NCBI GenBank assembly: GCA_000818945.1
Contig: KN805381.1
Span: 229,035-293,034, forward strand
Length of the DNA: 64,000 bases
Origin: Schizochytrium sp. CCTCC M209059
Lineage: Eukaryota; Sar; Bigyra; Thraustochytrida; Thraustochytriidae
Reading direction: 5' to 3'
The notes beneath the pieces are model-generated. The model worked only from the letters and a program-made list of their open reading frames with translations. It was not told the origin of the DNA and made no database searches. A program made the translations under genes and the position numbers. Numbering within the stretch: the first letter of the stretch is position 1; each line of letters starts with the position of its first letter. Shown here piece by piece: positions 62,919-64,000 of the stretch.

Positions 62919-64000
62919 CCAGTTTCCGGTTTGCTTTCCATCCGCCTCTGCCTTGCTCCATGCACCGCATCGCCGGCAGAAGCTGGCGTGATGGTGGTGA
63001 CACTTTGTCGCCGAGCCACCATGCCACGCCACTGTACCTGCCGTGCTTACTACCTCATTACGTAAGTGATCAAAGCGGTCTTGTAGCACCACTCCTTGCA
63101 CCGCAGGCGCTGGAGGCGTGCCGATTGTTGTTGATCGAGGCAGGTAGTATACAAGTGATACCCTGAAAGTGAGGTAGTACTAGGTATAGTATGTTATTTT
63201 GGTTTGAGGGTCGGTAGGTATTAAGGGAAAGTGGCCAGGCGTTGTATGCGTCATAAACTTCTCCCCGCACCACGTGCTCGAGAGCTGGGCCCATGCAAGC
63301 GATCCACGTGCCGCTGCTCAGCCTTGGAGGCAGGCCATGGGGCGGCTGTCGCAGTTGACACGACGCGAGTGCCTGCCGCAACCACCTTCGACCCAGCTTA
63401 TCGCTAGAGAGACTGCTGTCAGTGAGTCTGCCGACAGTAGCTGGACTCGGTTGGGGGTGGCGAGTGTACGCGTGCACGCCGGCCCGGGTCTCCCAACTTA
63501 CGGCCGGTCTAAAAATCAAGGAGGGGTCGTCACTTGGTGAAACGTGGTGCACATCGTTCGATGGATCGCATCGTAAGCAAGCAGGACCCGAGCGCGCGAG
63601 CAAGCGAGATGAGATTGCTTCCTATCGGCTTTGCTGCTGCCAATTGTAGCCTGCATATCTCATTCAGCGTGTTATGTTTTGCTTGAAATCTCGTAAAAGC
63701 AGCCATGACATGCGATGATCCTTCTTGCTGTGGCTGATGCAAGGTGAAACTTTTGAGACAGAGTCGTCACGACGATTATCTTCTGCTTTATAGATCATGG
63801 CGTGGTGAAAATTTTGAGACAGAGAGTCGTCACATCTCTTGCGCGTTCTTCGGCTACCTTCCTTCGTGTCTACATTCATCCCCTCGATCTTACGTGCGTG
63901 CAACTTGACAATTGCATATTTTGAGCAAGAAGGTGAGATAATGAACCTTTTGTCTCGGTTTTGCCACCTGACTTCGAGCTGTCGAAGGGCCCCGTGCGCG
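62919..64000. other. Gene-free right end of the window
   Basis: About 1.1 kb upstream of the hydrolase gene. Open frames present are short and without family features. Two near-identical copies of GGTGAAAxTTTTGAGACAGA followed by (GA)GTCGTCAC lie at about 63742 and 63804. A gene may begin beyond the window edge. Confidence 0.45.
63742..63832. repeat. Pair of direct repeats, about 28 bp each
   Basis: Copies at about 63742-63770 and 63804-63832 share GGTGAAA, TTTTGAGACAGA and GTCGTCAC; the second has an extra GA. Spacing is about 62 bp. Confidence 0.75.

Noticed and set aside
63070..63603. 177-residue minus-strand frame at the right end
   Set aside because: No recognisable motif and low-complexity-free but unpatterned translation; it lies in the expected promoter of the hydrolase gene.

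Overview
The window is a gene-dense nuclear segment of a flagellated protist. Most genes are long and uninterrupted, but ALG9 has a clear GT-AG intron (59618-59717, donor GTAAGT). The gene content is eukaryotic: cullin-3, ALG9, a Golgi GDP-mannose transporter, a PTAR1-like prenyltransferase-alpha protein, and centriole/axoneme proteins of the CEP135, CEP295 and SPEF2/CPC1 families. A fungal-type GT15 mannosyltransferase domain, few introns and very many microsatellites make a stramenopile, perhaps a labyrinthulomycete/thraustochytrid, my best guess. That placement is inference; I recognised no species.

Layout. 0.3-20.2 kb: an APE2-like nuclease (+), PTAR1-like (-), a type II membrane fucosyltransferase-like protein (+) convergent with a GT15/fucosyltransferase fusion (-), SPEF2/CPC1-like (+), a CCDC78-like protein with a degenerate kinesin motor (-), and a Q-rich putative nuclear protein (-). 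20.2-33.3 kb: about 13 kb in which I can support no gene, built of GC-rich sequence and tandem arrays, including about 98 copies of TTGC, 115 perfect copies of GCATC and about 53 copies of AAAC. 33.3-63 kb: CEP295-like (+), GDP-mannose transporter (+), CUL3 (+) convergent with a secretory CS-domain protein (-), a giant coiled-coil protein (+) convergent with a PH-RGS protein (-), CEP135/Bld10-like (+), a two-TM protein apparently split by one extra A (+), and ALG9 (+) convergent with a multi-TM alpha/beta hydrolase (-). The last kilobase has no supported gene.

Two functional themes recur. One is centriole, basal body and flagellum: SPEF2, the pseudokinesin, CEP295, CEP135 and possibly the large coiled-coil protein. 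The other is ER/Golgi glycosylation with mannose and fucose donors: two fucosyltransferase-like proteins, GT15, the GDP-mannose transporter and ALG9. The strongest novelty candidates are the GT15-fucosyltransferase fusion beside a second fucosyltransferase-like gene, the kinesin-like protein with eroded nucleotide-binding motifs, the repeat-bearing CEP295, a coiled-coil protein ending in four 35-residue repeats, and a gene whose 3' end, including the stop region, appears tandemly amplified into its 3' flank. Several long uninterrupted reading frames begin upstream of the first ATG; I have used the first plausible ATG.
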